From NCBI GenBank assembly GCA_054661495.1, contig BAAFSQ010000052.1, forward strand, positions 1 through 52,090: DNA of 52,090 nucleotides, read 5' to 3'. The DNA is from Zygophlyctis sp. KS116 (Eukaryota; Chytridiomycota). The position numbers were made by a program, and so were the translations under genes. Each line of letters begins with the position of its first letter. The stretch's first letter is position 1. The notes below the pieces were generated by a model. That model saw nothing but the letters and a program-made list of their open reading frames with translations. It did not search any database and was not told the DNA's origin. Below are positions 31,508 through 43,300 of the stretch, in pieces.

Positions 31508-31989
31508 AATGGAAAGCGTATGCATTTCAACAGCAGGATCATGGTAATGATTCAGCTTATCATTTCAACACATTTTGCTTGTTTCGGCACAAGCCATCAG
31601 AATCTGATTGATGATTGCTTCGCCAATATGCAAGCCTTGGCTACCAAGTGTTAAATTATTTGGCTAATGTATTTCACACAGGATGAAGACCAAACTATTT
31701 TTGACGAATAACTCAAAGATGATACTATCTTTTTGTTGTGATCTGACTGCTTCAAAAGAAGCTAGAATATATTTTGAATGCTCATAATTAAACGATGATT
31801 TTCAGTTATTGAATATGATTTTGATGTTATTCTATGAAATAAGGCATTACTGATCTCGCTCTCGACGCCGATCATGTTCGGACAACCCATTATAATTAAA
31901 GCCAGCGTATAGTTTCATGGCACTCCAAATAAAATCATCATAAAAAGAAATATCTATTCAAAGCTATGAAAGTGATTGCTCTTCTATAT
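31508..31989. other. 482-base gap with no convincing gene
   Basis: This is the longest gene-free stretch in the window, between the convergent RNF10-like gene and the secreted Cys-rich gene. Both strands are full of stops. A 23-codon ATG frame on the minus strand (31918-31847, starting MKLYAGFNYNG and ending RRRERDQ) has protein-like composition and could be a terminal exon, but no upstream exon could be joined to it. No tRNA pattern was seen; TGATGA-like boxes occur without a properly spaced D box and stem. Confidence 0.4.
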
Positions 31990-32364
31990 CTATTGACAAG
32001 TACCTCCAACATCTGGAATATTAAACAAGACGCAAGTCAATCCACTGGCACAAATAGGGGCGTTCATGATAAAACCTCCACAATGTTCTCCTTTCCCAAC
32101 AGTTCTTGGAGCCGATGTCTCTAACCTAGCAGCTTTCTCTAATGCAGTTGCGGTTATTGCTATGCATACTCCTGGAAGATCATGAATACCTGTAGGATAA
32201 TAGCATTCTAGACCCTCTTGGCATTGAATACTTGGTGTGATTGGTCCGCCACAAATTTCCCCGCGAGCTGCTAATTTTATCTATATAGTTATGTCATTAA
32301 AGCTTACTTTTTGGCAATCAGCAGTTGCTGATAAAATGGCTAGAAGAAGATGTGAAAGCTTCAT
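31990..32364 (-). CDS. Secreted cysteine-rich protein with an internal duplication, 115 aa
   Basis: Exons 32364-32308 and 32280-31990, with a 27-base intron in phase 0. The first exon encodes a signal peptide (MKLSHLLLAILSATADC). The mature part contains two copies of a motif of the form G-E-x-C-G-G-x-I-x4-I-x-C-x2-G-L-x-C-x(9-12)-G-x-C: GEICGGPITPSIQCQEGLEC...GVC and GEHCGGFIMNAPICASGLTC...GTC. This C-G-G...C...G-L-x-C spacing is like the short disulfide modules seen in IGFBP-N-type or related secreted domains. Each copy has four cysteines. The gene needs splicing to be seen and is divergent from the hydratase gene 62 bases away. Confidence 0.85.
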
Positions 32365-32374
32365 AATCGGACGA

Positions 32375-32411
32375 CGCGAAATTGACACGAAATTCACGCG
32401 AAATTGACACG
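32375..32411. promoter_or_regulatory. 15-base direct repeat in a divergent promoter
   Basis: cgcgaaattgacacg occurs exactly at 32375-32389 and 32397-32411, 22 bases apart (about two helical turns), within the 62-base gap between the start codons of the secreted Cys-rich gene and the hydratase gene. The spacing suits a protein binding twice to one face of the DNA; the binding factor is unknown. Confidence 0.5.
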
Positions 32412-32426
32412 TTTGCGACAGTTGAA

Positions 32427-33251
32427 ATGTCTAAATTCATAACGATTATAAAGAGATCTATTTCTTCGGGATCAGTAAATATACATTACAGAGATGGAAT
32501 AGTGGAGGTTAGTTTGCAAAGTCAGAGGAAAAATTCACTTTCGTTGGCAATGATGAGCAACTTAAGTGATCTGCTAGATACTTTGCACCAGAAAAATGAT
32601 GAATTATTTGGATTGATCTTGAGTGGTGAAAATGAAACATTCTGTTCAGGGTTCGATCTCAAATCTGTTGGAAACGATTCTGGAGATATTGCTACTCAAA
32701 TGTGTACTATAATGCATTCCAACTATTTGAAATTTGCATCCCTGCCATTGGTTACAGTTGCAGCTATTGAGGGATATGCATTGGGTGGTGGAGCAGAGCT
32801 TACAGCGTGAGATCAATTTTATTAACTCTATAGCTGGTGCGATCATCGAATAATGAGTAAAAGTGCAACATTAAGATTTGTGCAGGCAAAAATGGGAGTT
32901 TCTCCGGGTTGGGCCGGTGGGATAGCATTGTCTAGCATAGTAGGAAAATCTAAAGCTCTACAGATTTTTAATGGGACTAGAAAAATGAATGGTTTGGATG
33001 CAAAAGAAATTGGTTTTGTGGAAAAAGTTGTCGAAACGGGCTCGTGTAAGAGGGAAGCAAGAGAGCTTTTAAAGAGTTATCTAAATTCTGCTGATGGATC
33101 AATGAATGCCATCAAAGGCATAAAGAAGGCACTTATGGCGGATCAGGATCTGCTTCGTGCGGCTTTAGCGAGGGAGAGAGATAGCTTTCTTACATTATGG
33201 GGAGGTGAAGACAATAAAAAAGCAATTTCAAATTCATTAAAGAAAAAGTAA
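32427..33251 (+). CDS. Enoyl-CoA hydratase/isomerase family protein, ECHDC1-like
   Basis: Exons 32427-32806 and 32834-33251 (27-base intron, phase 2) give 265 residues. Crotonase-fold marks: LSGENETFCSGFDLKSVG (first oxyanion-hole backbone), VAAIEGYALGGGAELTA (second), then AKMGVSPGWAGGIALSSIVG and KEIGFVEKVV. The order and the ELTAWCDHRIM segment fit the ECHDC1 (ethylmalonyl-CoA decarboxylase) branch better than classic hydratases, but the assignment is tentative. ATG 32427 is the first start in frame; MSKFITIIKRSISSGS could be a weak mitochondrial presequence. Confidence 0.85.
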
Positions 33252-33276
33252 TATATTGTACATCGAAAACATAATT

Positions 33277-36200
33277 TTAGGCTTTCTTGGATGACCGTTT
33301 CCTGTTTGATTTCGGTGCCATTGCCTTAAAGGTACAATCTTGAGTTTGTCCTTCCCAAACTTGCATCAAGTCTAAGAATTCATCAAGTTTACAAGACATT
33401 ATTGTTTCATCAGCATTTTCAAAGATGGACAATGATCCTAAATTTAATTCAACTGAATCAATTCGATCTGCTGGTTTTTCTGGCTTGATGGAATCAGATG
33501 ACTTATACTGGGCCAACTTACTAACACGTTATTTCAAAATAATTACGTGTCGTCAATATCGTATACTCTCTGAAGAAAAGTCATTAGCTTAATCAGCATT
33601 ATTAGAGATGCAGCACATTTGAACAGAAGAGACAAAGGCAGAGTGTCTTCAACTAAAAATCAAAATGGTTTGAAACTTACGGCCAGACTGAAAATCTTCA
33701 ATCAAAGAAACTAAAGATTCTCCTGCAAGAGATAAAATTCGATTTCCTTGAGATAAAACAAACATAACTTCCTCCATAAATTTGTATTCCAATAATGAGA
33801 GATTGAATGTCAAAAATCCATACAATAAAACATCAACCTTGCATTAATTTTGACATATATATACCTCATCTTCAGTTATGCATTTGAAGTCCAAGTCAAA
33901 GAATTTGATACAATTCGAGAAAAAATCATTTCTTCTGTAGGCTTTACCTTGACTGACCAAATCATACAGAACATATATCATGGCTTCTTTTTTCTCAATA
34001 AATGATCCATCTTCATTCACTACACATGATACAATGTGCGCTATATTGTTGAGATTTAATAAAATACCCTGTAAAAAATCACTTTTGTTCGCTTGAGAAA
34101 CTTTCTGAAATTTGTAAATCATTTTGAAACATTCGATATTTTTTGAATGAATAAAGCTAGCATGCCGTTGGACGAGTTCTTTATGTATTGCGATGGCCTT
34201 TGACCGAACACACGCCTGTGGATGAGTTTCCAGAGCGACTATGTAGGGAATGCACTTAAAATTAAAATAATTTTAAAATACAGAAAGAGGATGTCCCAAT
34301 CCCTGTATGACAATTATTTCTAATATATCAGATGCTAGCAGAACCAAGTCTTGAGATCTAGACAATATAAGCTCTAAAACATCTGGTAAAAATAATTGCG
34401 TAATCGATGCAACAGCGTTGGCTTTCCCCAAATCATCTGAGCATCCCACTAAAATTCCCATATCGACCTTTTTATAAGAACTTTTAGCTGTCTTTCCATT
34501 CTGAGAGGCTAATGGTTGAATAAACAATCATATACCTTTACTTTGGAGTTGATCCCTTTGCAATAATAGTAAAAATATTTTTAGCAAATCCTTTTGAAAG
34601 ATTATGATATTTCCATGGAATATTTCACGCATTATATTCTGAGATACTTCCGACTGCATCAAATTGGGACTGGCAACGAAAACGTTTCCTTGATTTTCAA
34701 ATATGATAAATATTACCCATAGCTGATAAGGCAATTGATCTCAGCGAAGATTCATTTCCCGGCTTTGAATAGAAATTTGTCATGAATGCAAGCGAAACTT
34801 CCATAACACTCATCTAATAAATGAGAGCCATTGGTCTTACATTAGGAAAAGAAAGCAATATTTGACTTAAAGAACCAACTGGGCATTAACAATTCTCATT
34901 TACTTACCTATTTCAGGAGAATCACAATCACAGTTTCGTATAAAATGAGACAATACCAGTAAACAGCGGCAAACATTTTTACTATTAGACGGCGGATTAT
35001 TGTGAGCTTCCTCGGTAGTTTTTTGTAAAGTTTCTGTATATGAATTAGTGAAATGCTCACCTAAGCAAGTTCGCAATACAAAGGAAACTTTGGCCCAATT
35101 TTTTGTAACTTTCACAGCAGAAATTAAGCATGGGATTGATACAGATACAAGCTAAGTCTGAAAATAATAAAACAAATACCATTTGAGAGCCACGAGTCAA
35201 AATTACGAGAATGTCATTTTCTATTTCTGAAAATATTTTGATGTCTGGATCTTCTACACGAGAGAGGATGTTTTTTAAAATCACGACCACATTATGAAGC
35301 ATTTGACCATCAGCTTTCACATTATTTCCTTTACCCGGAGATAAATTCTAAAACGTTAGCGAAAGAGAATACTTCAATAAGCTTTAAGTATGGGTGCATC
35401 ATATTCACGTAGCTGCGAAACATGTCAGGGTAGTATTCACTGAGAATACATAAAAGCTCTATAATTGTAGCCGAAATATCCTGTGTGTGAATAAAAATCG
35501 CATCTTACATCATTGATAGCATCTATCTCTAAAAGCCTGAAAAATAGACAATCAATGACATGTTTGAAAACACATTTTTCGTAAAATAACTGCTGATCGC
35601 ATTGAGCATTCTGATCCATAAAATACTTGAAATTCAAAGAGAATGATGTGTTTGATTTAAAACAGCCGACAAGGAGATCAGTTCTAAAACCAACTTCCAT
35701 TTTTTGAACATTAGTAAGATTCATCCATTTTTCTTGTAAGTAGTCCAAATTTGGTTCTTTGTGAGTTACTGCAGAATTAAAAGAGAAGGGCGAAAGTATT
35801 GTTTCAAAAATAAGCTTTGAAGCGAGCGCCTGTTTGTTAATTAAATTGTTAATACGTACCGATACCGTTTCTTCTGAATCCACCACTCTCGAGAATAATT
35901 TTGAAACAATATCTACTGATAAATTTTCGATATTTGCTAGATAAATTTCACGAAGTAGTTTCATCACCCTCTTCCGAACGCCAGTGCTTACATCCTAATA
36001 ATAAATAATTCATTAGAAAGTACAAGAACTCTTTGAGAAATCAAAGGATAGAATATATCCAAATATTGCTTCTGTTTGATGAATTTACCCAAAAAATCAA
36101 TCACTGATTCTCTAACGCTCGCACTCTGGTCATGTAGTAGCTGTTTTAGCTGCATAATAAGAGAGTCGGTAAGAATTGATTCTGTATTCAGAATGGCCAA

Positions 36201-38094
36201 TTCTTGAATTGATTTAAGTGCTTTATTCCTGATAGATACATTAACATGATCGAGGCTATGAATCATACGTTGAAACAATTGATCAAAAGACTGAAAGAGA
36301 ACGCCTAGAGAGATATTAAACAAATAGCCATTCTGTAGAGCGGGATCATAATTCTTAATTTCTTCATCGCTAAATGTTATTTTTAGGGATAAACCTTGTT
36401 TCTAAACAATGATGAGTAAGCCACAAGAGAAATGAGTCTTTGTTTAAACTTTCAAGTTGAGAAGATGCCCATGATACTGCAAGAAAATCATGAGAATGCT
36501 AAAATCAGAATTTAAATATTTCATACTAATGAATGAATTTTCAGAGAAAGTAAAATGCTTTTCCGAACTGATTCAAGGGAGCTGTCAGATGAAAAACTTT
36601 TTACAATACGAGAAAGTTCTGTAATCCGAAGCAATAGCTTACCAATGCATTCGAGGACTTTGAACATTAAAACTGAAAATCTTACATATAGCCCGCAAAC
36701 TTACATCTGAACTTTTTTGACTGTCCAAATAATCAATCTAAGATAAGAGAATGAAACTTTACAGCAATACGAGAAAACGACAATAGTACAAGCTCAGCAA
36801 CTGGCCAGAATACATTTCCAAATACTTGGAGCGTGTCTGCTAAAAATGTCATCAGTACTCCTTTCCCACTATCGATAGCAATAGACTTTTTTCGTTCACT
36901 TTTATCTATAGAAATTATTCTTTGAATCATATGATTAAAACAAAACATTATAATTTGACTAGATGAAGTTAAATGTTCTGAACAAAGATTCATAAACTAT
37001 AATTTCTTAAAAATTTACTTTATACCTGAATTGAGCAGTCCCCAGTAGCTTTAAATGTTACACTTAATTCATTTAATTCTTCTCTTGTAAAACAACAATT
37101 TGCCTGAATCAATGATAGTAATAAAACACTAGTTAATTGCAAAGCTTGACCATTTTCAAGACTAAAATTTAAAATTAATCAAATATTACTAGTATAGCGG
37201 CTGCTGTGAGTCTAAATGACACTTGAAAACAGTTGATACGGTTTCTTGAATTAAAAAGTGACAATGTTCCTTGTAATAGACATAAATCCCAACGATTAAA
37301 GGTAAACAATGCTGTTGTAGACTATAAATCCCTAAAGATTTCGTTATTGCAGTTGATTTAATAGGAATCAATGAAAATCCCAAGAATGCCATCTTGACTA
37401 AGTATATAAAATCACTTACAGTAACTATTTCCTGTGCAGGAATCACCCTTTTACCCACTAAATCATTTAAAACCACCATTAATTTTTCTAAATCCCCTGA
37501 AAACTCTAGACTCCCATTATTATCTTGGTAACCTTGTAAAATCAATTCGACACCCTTTTTAAAAGTAGAAATTATAGTCTTAAAGACTGTATCAGAGTAA
37601 TACTTTTGATCAAGAGAAATCTGATCTGAATTTTCCAAACAAGTATTTATACAAGATGCGTAAATCAAGACTAATTTTACACATTTTTCAAACGATTGAC
37701 TAAAATCCGCATCATTAAAATTCCCCAAGATATCAAGAGATGATTGAGCATTTAATCCAGAGACAATTTGATTTAATTCATCCATTGAGCAATCATTTAA
37801 ATTTCCATTAATTTTCAATTCTTTGACAATCTTTCGTTTCTTTACAACGGTCGACGGTTGAGCGTCTCTGTCTGTTGATTGGAATGAAGATCCAACAGAC
37901 GCAACAGCCGAATCGGCCAACGGTAAAACATATTTGGACTTTTTGAATCGTAGTTTTAAATTCTTTGCATCTAATTCCAATTTCTTTAATTTCTCTGCAG
38001 GAATCTCAAGATTCAATTTCTGTTTAAATTGTAGATTTGGGATCAAGTTTATCATTTCAACCTCAGGAAGCAGAGAAGTGACTGTGAAATTCAT
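33277..38094 (-). CDS. SCC2: SCC2/NIPBL, cohesin loader subunit
   Basis: A HEAT-repeat protein of about 1,430 residues assembled from about 20 exons; the joins used are phase-consistent from 38094 to the stop at 33277. Diagnostic SCC2 segments appear in order: SFDQLFQRMIHSLDHV, VSIRNKALKSIQELA, SASVRESVIDFLGKFI, DVSTGVRKRVMKLLREIYL, CLISAVKVTKNWAKVSF, CIPYIVALETHPQACVRSKA and QRHASFIHSKNIECFKMIYK. Together with SCC4 it loads cohesin onto chromosomes. The C-terminus is short and basic (KSNRKRSSKKA), a likely nuclear signal. The intron at 35865-35830 is 36 bases and leaves the frame open if retained; removing it gives a better family fit. VPS4 ends 13 bases upstream of the start. Confidence 0.9.
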
Positions 38095-38107
38095 TAAAAC
38101 TTAAAAT

Positions 38108-39495
38108 TTAACCCTCTTGTCCGAACTCTGCCGTCCAGTTTACATACTTTTCCAAATCACTACCATTCACAGAGGGTCTAACAGTAGATGCGGCTCTTTG
38201 GAAATCATTATATATCAATTCAGGCTCAAGTAATTCATCCGATCCTATACTAGTCCATGATTTCTCTTCGGCCTTGGGATCTCCAGGTGAACATGGAGTG
38301 TAATGAGGTGTAATTTTAGTAGAGTCAGATCTACTAGGAGCCATCACCTATACTTAATAAATAAAATTACTTTTTTGAAATGTGTAGCCATTTGAACTTT
38401 ACGTACAGGTTCCATTAGGGCATCACGAACCAAAACTGCTATATCAGACCCAGAAAATCTAATTTTTTAAATCTTTTTAAAATTACCCCTCAGTTTGATC
38501 AGCCAACAACTTGAATTCTTTAGTCCCTAGTTTACATGGTGTAGAACCTATATTTAAAGACATCATTTTAGCTCTAGCATGAGGATCAGGAAGAGGAATG
38601 TAAATACGTTTTTCAAATCTTCTACGAATAGCAGGATCTAATCCCCATGGAATATTTGTAGCACCCAATACTAAAATTCCTTGAGTATCATTTCCAACAC
38701 CCTGCATTTGAACTAAAAATTCAGTTTTGATTCTTCTTGAAGCCTCTGATTCTCCTTCTCCACGTGTTCCACACAATGAATCTACTTCATCAACAAAAAT
38801 AATTGCAGGTTTTGACTCTCTAGCTAAAGCAAACAATTGTTTTACAAGTCTTTCAGACTCTCCCATCCATTTTGAGACTAAATCTGAAGAAGAAACAGAA
38901 AAAAAAGTAGAATTAGCTTCAGTAGCAACTGCTTTTGCCAAGTAAGATTTCCCAGTCCCAGGAGGTCCATATAGTAAAATCCCTCTCCAAGGAGTCCTTT
39001 TACCTGTAAACAAGTGAGGAAATTTTATAGGTAAAATAACAGCTTCTTTTAAAGCTTCTTTTGCAGAATCCAGTCCTGCAATATCTTCCCAGTGCACATT
39101 AGGTTTTTCTTCTAAAATAGCACCAGCGAGCGCATTTCTCATTTTTTTAACTTCAGAATCTACATTATCATCTTCCGAGTCAGCATCAGCCTTTTCCTCT
39201 TTATTCCCTGATGAAGCAGACGCAGGAACCATTTTCTTTTTTGATTTATTTAAATATTCCTTTAATTTTTCAGCTCTTTCTAGATACTCTGTGAATTTTT
39301 TACGAATTGTTTCCTTTGTTTTTTCATTTTTTTCATATTTAATTGCCAACATAAAACATTCCAGCGCCGCAGAGTACTGCTTATACGCTTCCTCGTAATT
39401 ATTCTGTGCATCCAATTCAGTCGCCTTTTTTACAATATCAATAGCCTTCTATTATTTAGAAAATTCCAAATTACCTCTAAGAAATTGCTATTCAT
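38108..39495 (-). CDS. VPS4: VPS4, AAA ATPase of the ESCRT pathway
   Basis: Exons 39495-39475, 39448-38487, 38458-38371 and 38347-38108 join to 436 residues, the standard length. The N-terminal MIT domain ([20 protein letters not shown]) binds ESCRT-III tails. The ATPase core has Walker A GPPGTGKS, Walker [49 protein letters not shown] and, after the second intron, the [20 protein letters not shown] sensor region. The C-terminal helix ends FGQEG. It disassembles ESCRT-III filaments at endosomes and in cytokinesis. Exon 1 codes for only seven residues. Divergent from the thioredoxin gene. Confidence 0.97.
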
Positions 39496-39523
39496 TTTCG
39501 ACTCTCAACGCTGGACCTAACTG

Positions 39524-39565
39524 TTGACTGTTTTTCAGACTGTTTTTTTCTTGTTGACTGTTTTT
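39524..39565. promoter_or_regulatory. Triple gactgttttt element in the VPS4/thioredoxin divergent promoter
   Basis: The decamer gactgttttt starts at 39526, 39538 and 39556 within the 117-base gap between the two start codons; two of the copies are preceded by tt (ttgactgttttt). Three near-identical copies in one orientation suggest either a regulatory site or a slippage-born T-rich repeat. Confidence 0.45.
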
Positions 39566-39612
39566 TTTATTCAAAATTAACAGGTTATAAAATCCTTTTA
39601 AAAAGTGTTTAA

Positions 39613-40096
39613 ATGGTTGCGCAAACAACGTCTGAATCTCAATTCAAGAGCCTTATTAGCAGCTCAAAGGTAACGCTGGTAGACTGGTTTGCTGAATGGT
39701 GTGGGCCTTGCAAGGCGGTGTCTCCTGAACTGGATAAATTGGAAAAGGAGTTTCCAAATGTTCAATTGTATCTAAATCTTATTAATTTCAAGTATAAAGG
39801 TAGATGTTGATAAATTCCCAGATCTAGCAGCTAAATATTCTGTATCGGCAATGCCTACTTTTACGTTTTTTAAAGGAAATTCGGTTTTAAATACAATTGT
39901 TGGCGCAAACGTTTCACAATTAAAATCTACATTGGCTCAGTATGGATCAGCAGCCTCTTTAAATAGTGGAGGAAGAGTATTGGGAAGTGGGAAAGTGGCT
40001 CAGAATAAATCTAGTGCTCAGAATGGAAATTTGGTATTTTATGGTATAATGGGTGCATTCATTCTATACCTATATTTTACTAATAATAAAGAATAG
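39613..40096 (+). CDS. Thioredoxin with C-terminal membrane anchor
   Basis: Exons 39613-39767 and 39793-40096 (25-base intron, phase 2) give 152 residues. A complete thioredoxin fold is present: VTLVDWFAEWCGPCKAVSP with the active-site WCGPC, VDVDKFPDLAAKYSVSAMPTF with the cis-proline, and FFKGNSVLN. A G/S/N-rich linker of about 25 residues then leads to one hydrophobic segment (NLVFYGIMGAFILYLYF) and a short NNKE end. Ordinary cytosolic thioredoxins stop before this linker, so this one is probably anchored with its active domain facing the cytosol. Confidence 0.92.
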
Positions 40097-40121
40097 CATC
40101 TGTGCTTTCATTATGAAAAAA

Positions 40122-40364
40122 TTAGATTGGGCTGTGAGAGTCTGTACAAGATTTGGAAATTTCAGAAATTTCAGATTGGAAATCTAGATTCCATTCCATG
40201 CTTTCCTCTGTAGATGCAGATGCAGATTTAGAAAAATTAGGTGGGGATTTCTTAGATCCCTTACATGGACAGAGAGAGTTTACTAGGAGGGGGGAATATT
40301 TAATTCTCTTGGGATCAGAGAGTGGTACAAGCATATAGGATACAGGGGTCTCATAATATTGCAT
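40122..40364 (-). CDS. Uncertain small protein, 80 aa
   Basis: An open minus-strand frame from ATG 40364, S/P/E/K-rich with a CPCKG element (LVNSLCPCKGSKK). It fits between the thioredoxin stop and the end of the TmcB-like gene, leaving 25 and 17 bases. The plus strand is also open for 61 codons over the same bases, so the strand choice is weak. No family or domain seen. Confidence 0.35.
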   Translation of the reverse strand: MQYYETPVSYMLVPLSDPKRIKYSPLLVNSLCPCKGSKKSPPNFSKSASASTEESMEWNLDFQSEISEISKSCTDSHSPI

Positions 40365-40381
40365 AGTAAAAATAGGGTTTT

Positions 40382-43300
40382 TTAAATGTCATTCAATTCA
40401 GAATACACTTTTTCAATATACTCAACTATTGGTTGAGATCCGGCAAGGATTTCTAAAGGTACCATGGCAAATACTATAAAGTAAATAATTATGTCTTACA
40501 GGCTCGGTTATGACGGATTTCGGCAGAAAATTCATTAATCAAGGGTCTAAAGTACCAGATTCCAAGAATTATAGTATAGAAAAGTCCAATTAAATAACTG
40601 GCTAAAAAGGCGGATTCGGTATTGCTTCTAGAGGTTTTAATTCTTTGATTCACCAGATTCTTGATATAGCGAATGGCTTCATCACCTTCATGAGAAACAG
40701 TTTCTTCAATAATCCAATAATTTTTAATAGGAAGTGGGCCTTGAACAATATTTTTAGCAGACCCAGGAGCTTCAGATAATTCCCATAGGTTGGAGCCCAC
40801 ATAATTCATGAGGATTGATATGCCCCTAGTAGCATGAACAGAATAGTCGGATGGTAGAGCTAGTTCAGGAGGTGTCTTTACATCATCCGTTTTAAACTTG
40901 TCATTGCATCGAGTTTCCCGCGCAGGAACTTCATATACTATACTGTTTTTATAAACATATGTTGAATTCATTTTAGGAGTAACAGTTATCATATCATCTT
41001 GACAAGAGGTGTAAACTTCAGTAAGCTGATTTGGATTGTATAACAATTTAGAAATCTCAAAATCGGCCGCATAATCATCTGTCAATCTCTTAAATTCATA
41101 ATATAACTATGCGTTAGAAAAAAAAATTCCTTACATCATCTGCTTTTTCTGCGATTCGATCTGATGCGGTCTTATAATCGTCCCAAACTGGAGCAAATAC
41201 GGGTGGTGCATTTTGTGAAGGATGCCATATAGGGATGGATTCGAAACGAAGAGATGAGAAAAGGCTATACAAGACTAAAATATCTCTATATCGTTCAATC
41301 GTCAACTGAGATGTCTGATTGTCAGTATACCGCCACGCACAATGCACGATTATTGGAAGAGCAACAGACAAAAGGGCGGCGAAAGTTATTACCAATAATC
41401 TTACTTTACTGTCATTTACCACCTCGATAGCATCATCAGTTTTCATTTTTCTAGATTTTGCCTTACTAAGAGCCAATTTTTGTGCATCACTGAGTTCACG
41501 ATTATCTTCATCGTCTGCGTCCTCCCCTTCTTCTTTTTCTTTATAAGTGACATAAACGAAATCCCAAATAAGTGATTTTGGCACAAGGAGCAAAAGTTTA
41601 AGAATGTTGCTTCGCTCTCCTTGAAGTTTTTTCATTGCAGGTAAGATAAAAAAGCCTACAAGAATGAATGGAAGTATAATTAAGATAATAGCAAAAACAA
41701 GGTGAATTATAAGCTCCAAATTTTGATTGCTAATCACTTGATCAAAAATAATTCCTTGCAAAGATTTGATTTGTTCATCAATTATGTGTCGATTTTTAGC
41801 CAAGAAGAGAAAATCCAATTGTGCAGCAATATCTTTCACATCGTGCTTCTTGGAGAGCTTCACTACTGCATCTACGACTTTAGAAGATACAAAATCAGCC
41901 CAATTAGGCGATTTCTGTGTTACTAGCCGATCAATCCCATAAAATTCAAAATAATCAAATGAAGCAGTATACTGAGAATCTAAAATATCCTTCTCTCTTC
42001 GAATTTTGGCGTAAAATTCTGTTAAGACTCCCTGTGTCTGTTCCAAAGTTTTTGCTACTTCCACTAGATGGTCAGAATAATGTGCCTTTTCTACAAATGT
42101 GCATTTCTCTAAAGTTTTCTTAGCACCTGTATCGATATTCGTTTCACTCTTGATAGCAAATTCGTATTCTTCACCGAACGTACAAGGCCAGTAATTCTGG
42201 GAAATATGGCTTTGAGTCATGTTTAGAAGAATATCATTCGAGATTTCCTCTAATAAAACAACATCGGCCGAGTATATCGCATCGTAGATTTCACGCCCCT
42301 GATCTAGTAGCAAATCGCTAAATACAAGATATCCGTCAAATTTGGGAAGTGCATTCAAAGATATCAATGCTATTACAAATGTTGAAATATAAATTACCAA
42401 GGTGATAAAAACCGAATTCATAAAAGATCGATTGATTCCATCAATTTTTGTAGTATTCTTGATATATGCAAGTTTAGATTCTATTGACTTAACGAGAGAT
42501 TTATCAACGGACGTCTCTTCATCTGAGTCTTCATCCGAACTACAAGATTCATCCACCGATGAATAACTTTGGGCAGTGGGATCAAGGTTTGCATTACTAC
42601 CAGATTTACTCGGTGCCTGACTATAGCCTGTAGGGACACTAAGTGTTATATTTTGATCTTCTATTTTCTCGGCCTTTTCGGATCGGATAAAGAGAGAATC
42701 GACAAATGCTAAAAGATTAAAAACTAATATTACCTCTATCCATACGATTCTCAATACTAACATGTCGAATACGTCCTATAAATGAATTTCCATCAGAATT
42801 TTGTATTTCAGCTACCTAAAGATAAGTCTTTTAAATTTACTTGGATTTCAATAGGTAATATGGAACCATCTCTATGGATAGTACTAATGACCCTTGGTAT
42901 TCCAACAACGCGAGCCACACGGGTATCATTATACCTTTGCAGATATCCATCATGATTTGCTGCTATTGACTCGTGCATAATGCACTTTATATTTTTCCCC
43001 ATAATTTCATCTGCGTCAAATCCAAGCAGGATATGACCATCTTCATTGAATGTGAGAATCGTGCCGAGATCATCAATCGAAACGACAGCATCGGTCGTGG
43101 TTAGATCACGCACACGCATTAATATAACCTCTGAAGATTTCATTGATAGAGCAAATGTTACAGGGAGAAGCCCATAAGATTTCGTCACCATCAATATGTA
43201 AAAATTCAAGTCGGTGTTGCTTAAGGCCAATGACATCCAATAATTTTTATCCTGGCGATTATTTCCACTTATTGGAGGTATAAGAGTCTCTATCGGTTGA

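Noticed and set aside
31600-31750. A second box C/D snoRNA in the large gap after the RNF10-like gene
   Set aside because: A ttgatga and a ctga occur, but about 130 bases apart, with no terminal stem and a poor C box.
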